Below, piece after piece: positions 6,396 to 8,390 of a DNA stretch of 8,390 bases. A program made the position numbers and the translations under genes. The notes beneath the pieces are model-generated. The model was not told the DNA's origin and searched no databases. It was given only the letters and a program-made list of their open reading frames with translations. This stretch comes from an uncultured Phycisphaerales bacterium (GTDB lineage: Bacteria > Planctomycetota > Phycisphaerae > Sedimentisphaerales > Anaerobacaceae), in the NCBI GenBank assembly GCA_937868145.1, contig CALMMH010000677.1:1-8390 (forward strand), in the 5' to 3' direction. Each line of letters opens with the position of its first letter. Positions within the stretch are counted from its first letter, which is position 1.

Positions 6396-6962
6396 ATGTT
6401 GGACGGCGAGAGGTACACGAAACGTTGCCAACGCTGGAACACGGCAGGACACGCTCACGAACTAACGTTCAACTGCTATGGGAGTCGTCCGTTCTTGTCT
6501 CGTCAACGAACATGCGAGTATCTGGTCGATTCCATCAACGCCGCGAGACAGAAATATGACTTCGATCTCTGGGCGTATGTCTTCATGCCCAATCACGTCC
6601 ATCTGATTCTCTGCCCTCGGCAAGAGATCTATTCCGTCTCTGCGATTCTATTGGCGATTAAGCAGCCTGTCTCGCGCAGGGCAATCGAATACCTCAAGAA
6701 CAACAACCCTGCTGGACTTCGACTGTTGGCAACAGGACAAGAGGCGCGTCCTTATCGGTTCTGGCAAAAGGGCGGCGGATACGACAGGAACATCACGACG
6801 GTCAAGACTCTCCTGGAGGCCATGCGGTACATCCACAACAACCCCGTGAGAAAAGAACTCGCTCAGGCGGCGGACGAGTGGCGATACTCGAGTGCGGCGG
6901 ATTGGAGCGAAGCTCGGATCGGACCGCTAACGATCGACCACGATAGTTTTCCGGTCTCGTGA
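6396..6962 (+). CDS. REP-associated tyrosine transposase (RAYT, Y1/IS200-like fold)
   Basis: The 188-aa single-strand DNA transposase belongs to the HUH Y1 group that recognises REP hairpins. Visible motifs, in order: HELTFNCYGSRPFL (residues 21-34), the first strand with Phe/Tyr; WAYVFMPNHVHLIL (59-72), holding the metal-binding His-Val-His at 67-69; RPYRFWQKGGGYDRNI (118-133), matching the FW-x-x-x-YDR motif; and AMRYIHNNPVRK (142-153), where Tyr145 matches the catalytic Tyr of the YIxxNPV motif in E. coli TnpA-REP (Tyr115). EWRYSS near 161-166 is the usual C-terminal RAYT motif. Length is normal and the active site looks intact. An alternative start at 6381 adds five residues. Codons are less GC-rich at third positions than in the antiporter and ABC genes, consistent with acquisition. 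REP copies flank it: one inverted 48 bp upstream, one directly on its stop codon. RAYTs are usually single-copy and domesticated; they are thought to spread REPs rather than move themselves. Confidence 0.93.
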   Translation: MLDGERYTKRCQRWNTAGHAHELTFNCYGSRPFLSRQRTCEYLVDSINAARQKYDFDLWAYVFMPNHVHLILCPRQEIYSVSAILLAIKQPVSRRAIEYLKNNNPAGLRLLATGQEARPYRFWQKGGGYDRNITTVKTLLEAMRYIHNNPVRKELAQAADEWRYSSAADWSEARIGPLTIDHDSFPVS

Positions 6963-6999
6963 GCCATCCCCAAGTCCTGCGGACTTGAGGCTGCCACCC
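6963..6999 (+). repeat. REP-like element, copy 3 (plus orientation, abuts the transposase stop codon)
   Basis: It is identical over 37 bp to copy 1 (hairpin CAAGTCC-TGC-GGACTTG at 6971-6987). Its first base follows the TGA stop of the transposase (6960-6962) with no gap, so the hairpin sits in the 3' end of that mRNA. Confidence 0.85.
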
Positions 7000-7006
7000 A
7001 TTCGTC

Positions 7007-7035
7007 AGATTCCGTGTACACACAGAATTTTTTTT
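7007..7035 (+). terminator. Candidate intrinsic terminator after the RAYT/REP unit
   Basis: AGATTC (7007-7012) can pair with GAATTT (7025-7030) using one G-U, then a C-A mismatch, then GTG (7014-7016) with CAC (7021-7023) around TACA. T's run from 7028 to 7035. A stem followed at once by a T-tract fits a Rho-independent terminator for the transposase transcript, though the mismatch and A-T rich base make it modest. Confidence 0.45.
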
Positions 7036-7045
7036 GATTTTCCTG

Positions 7046-7074
7046 TTGACGGTGCGTGGGGCCAGTGTTATAGT
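7046..7074 (+). promoter_or_regulatory. Strong extended -10 sigma70 promoter of the GntR-ABC operon
   Basis: TTGACG (7046-7051) and TATAGT (7069-7074) are 17 bases apart, and TG at 7066-7067 gives an extended -10. Each hexamer is one base from consensus. The T-rich tract at 7028-7040 lies where an UP element would be. Transcription should start near 7081, about 50 bases before the GntR start codon. Confidence 0.8.
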
Positions 7075-7085
7075 GATGTATAACA
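7066..7085 (+). promoter_or_regulatory. Inverted-repeat operator over the -10 box (likely GntR/YtrA site)
   Basis: TGTTATA (7066-7072) and TATAACA (7079-7085) are perfect 7-bp arms with a 6-bp spacer. They cover the -10 element and the start point, so a bound dimer would block RNA polymerase. The adjacent gene encodes a YtrA-type GntR protein, and this family commonly represses its own operon through AT-rich dyads near the promoter. The protein-site match is inferred. Confidence 0.65.
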
Positions 7086-7131
7086 GTATAGCTGACGGAA
7101 TCGAACGACCGAACTGTGGAGACGATCCATC

Positions 7132-7539
7132 ATGTTCATTCGAATCGAACCATCCTCCTCGTCGCCGATCTACCGGCAGATCATGGACCAGATCAAGCAT
7201 CAGGTCGCCGCCGGGATCTTGAAGACCGGCGACAAGGTCCCCAGCGTCCGGCAGTTGGCCGGGCAACTGGCGGTGAATCAGAACACCATCCTCAAAGTGT
7301 ACAACGAGCTGTGTCGGGAGCGTGTTCTCGAGGTGGATCGCGGCAACGGCACGATCGTCGCCGAGGGCAACGCAACGCTCCCGATGAGCGACCGCAAGAA
7401 GGCGGTCGCCGCGTTGTTGCGCGAGGCCGCCGTGCAGGCGATTCATTTGGAGATCCCCTCCGAACAAATGCACACACTGTTGGAGAAGGAGTTTCAAATC
7501 ATCCTGGCCGAGAAGAAGCGGAGTCCCCATCATGAGTAA
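7132..7539 (+). CDS. GntR-family transcriptional regulator, YtrA subfamily
   Basis: The 135-aa DNA-binding protein probably represses its own ABC transporter operon. Residues about 9-75 form the GntR winged helix-turn-helix: PIYRQIMDQIKHQVAAGIL, then GDKVPSVRQLAGQLAVNQNT and ILKVYNELCRERVLEVDRG, with wing GNGTIVAE. Only about 55 residues follow (84-135), mostly charged helix, with no effector-binding domain. This short tail for dimer contacts is the hallmark of the YtrA subfamily. GGAG at 7118-7121 lies ten bases before the ATG. The stop codon overlaps the ABC ATPase start region by 8 bp, so translation is probably coupled. The promoter carries a dyad over its -10 box. In characterised relatives the inducers are cell-envelope antibiotics or stress signals; the inducer here is unknown. 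Confidence 0.93.
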   Translation: MFIRIEPSSSSPIYRQIMDQIKHQVAAGILKTGDKVPSVRQLAGQLAVNQNTILKVYNELCRERVLEVDRGNGTIVAEGNATLPMSDRKKAVAALLREAAVQAIHLEIPSEQMHTLLEKEFQIILAEKKRSPHHE

Positions 7540-8390
7540 AGCAGCGATTTCCATTTCCGATCTGCACTTTGCGTACGGCCGGCAAGAAGTCCTCGACGGC
7601 GTGAACCTGGACGTGCCCGAAGGGACCGTCTTCGGCTTCCTCGGACGCAACGGCGCAGGCAAAACCACCACGATTCAGATTCTCCTGGGCCTGTTGGCTC
7701 CACGGGCAGGCAAATGCCTGGTCGCTGGGAACGATCCGCAGACGAATGCGATTGCGGTTCGCCAATCGGTCGGCTACGTGGCGGAAGACCAGCGGATGTA
7801 CGACTGGATGCGAGTCGAGGAGATCGTCCGCTGGACGAGCAGCTTCTATCCGACGTGGGATCAAGCCTATGCCCAGCAACTGCTGCGACAGTTCGACCTG
7901 CCGGCCCGAGGCAAAGTCGGGACCCTCTCCAAGGGACAGAATACGCGTCTGGCCCTGCTGCTGGCGCTGGCGCACCGGCCCAAGACCGTCATCCTCGACG
8001 ATCCGACGCTGGGCCTGGACCCCATCGCCCGCAAGGAATTCCTGCGAAGCGTCATCACGTTGCTCCAGGCGGAGGGAGCAACGGTGTTCTTCTCCAGCCA
8101 CCTGCTGTACGAAATCGAGCCGGTCGCGGACTGGGTCGCCATCCTGGACCACGGCCGGATCATCAAGGCCGCGCCGACAGACGAATTGCGGGACACGATC
8201 CGACGATTCGTCCTGCGACCGAAGGCCGCGATGGATCTGTCGAAGATCCCGGGCATCCTCGATGTCGTACGGCAGGATGGCCCGTGGAACGTGACAGTGG
8301 AGTCGGCCGACAAGGACGTTCGCGCAGCCTTGTCGGCCGCGGCCGGTGACGATGTGGAAGAGACGGGCCTCAATCTCGATGAGATTTTCG
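7532..8390 (+). CDS. ABC transporter ATP-binding protein (partial, 3' end missing)
   Basis: The first 286 residues of a cytoplasmic ABC ATPase are present and the frame is open at the right edge. It would power an ABC-2 type permease, expected downstream. Motifs: Walker A GRNGAGKTT (38-46, Lys44); a Q-loop region GYVAEDQ (81-87) with Glu at the usual Gln position, as often seen in this subgroup; signature LSKGQ (132-136) in place of LSGGQ; Walker B TVILDDP (152-158); D-loop GLDP (161-164); and H-loop His190 in SSHLLYE. The residue after the Walker B Asp is Asp157 rather than the usual catalytic Glu. A C-terminal extension (about 222-286, ending GLNLDEIF) matches the tail of YtrB/CcmA-like ATPases, so only a few residues are probably missing. 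The ATG overlaps the GntR gene by 8 bp, with GGAG at 7520-7523 eight bases upstream. Substrate is unknown. Confidence 0.92.
   Translation, partial: MSKAAISISDLHFAYGRQEVLDGVNLDVPEGTVFGFLGRNGAGKTTTIQILLGLLAPRAGKCLVAGNDPQTNAIAVRQSVGYVAEDQRMYDWMRVEEIVRWTSSFYPTWDQAYAQQLLRQFDLPARGKVGTLSKGQNTRLALLLALAHRPKTVILDDPTLGLDPIARKEFLRSVITLLQAEGATVFFSSHLLYEIEPVADWVAILDHGRIIKAAPTDELRDTIRRFVLRPKAAMDLSKIPGILDVVRQDGPWNVTVESADKDVRAALSAAAGDDVEETGLNLDEIF

Noticed and set aside
6154..6999. CRISPR array
   Set aside because: Three related 37-bp units occur, but in mixed orientation, irregularly spaced (120 and 615 bp), with a transposase gene between two of them. This is a REP/RAYT locus.
6141..7013. Target-site duplication around the RAYT/REP unit
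   Set aside because: The flanks share only short scattered bases (for example TCCG), and Y1-type transposases do not make target duplications, so no boundary can be claimed from this.
6802..7671. A 289-codon open frame on the minus strand
   Set aside because: It crosses the end of the RAYT gene, REP copy 3, the promoter/operator and the GntR gene in antisense. Those features are individually well supported.

Overview
The window looks like a chromosomal piece of a GC-rich bacterium, most likely a planctomycete (Phycisphaerae or a relative). This is inference, with no marker gene present. It rests on a secreted glycoside hydrolase next to a secreted SGNH hydrolase that seems to continue into an alpha/beta-hydrolase domain, a small exported protein with a VPVPGA PEP-CTERM-type sorting tail, and a RAYT transposase flanked by REP hairpins. 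No rRNA, tRNA, CRISPR array or phage module is visible.

Layout. Bases 1-2668 (minus strand) hold two co-oriented secreted enzymes: a GH20 beta-N-acetylhexosaminidase, then 93 bp downstream an SGNH hydrolase that runs off the left edge. A 341-bp divergent intergenic region follows. It carries a good sigma70-type promoter (TTGTGT-17-TATAAT) for the plus-strand PEP-CTERM protein gene (3010-3603), and a dyad in the putative GH20 leader. A gene-free stretch (3604-3965) holds several hairpins, two of which are mutually exclusive, and leads to a large CPA2 (Kef-type) antiporter fused to RCK regulatory domains (3966-6131).

Between the antiporter and the regulator/ABC module lies a RAYT/REP locus (6154-6999). 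Two identical 37-bp REP copies in plus orientation sit at its edges, and one inverted copy lies just upstream of a 188-aa tyrosine transposase with HVH and YIHNNP motifs. The inverted copy differs from the others by a compensatory base-pair change in the hairpin stem and one loop base. The last REP starts on the base after the transposase stop codon.

The right end (7010-8390) starts with a terminator-like hairpin whose T-tract also lies where an UP element would be. Next come a near-consensus extended -10 promoter and an inverted-repeat operator over the -10 box. These precede a YtrA-type GntR repressor gene that overlaps an ABC transporter ATPase gene by 8 bp; the ATPase gene is cut by the window edge. 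This matches the known self-regulated GntR(YtrA)-ABC operon design, with a permease expected just beyond the window.

Functional reading. The left enzymes suggest deacylation and N-acetylhexosamine removal from complex glycans outside the cytoplasm. The middle is ion and pH homeostasis. The right is a regulated ABC export module. The most unusual part is the REP/RAYT locus, because the three local copies alone show structure-preserving covariation.
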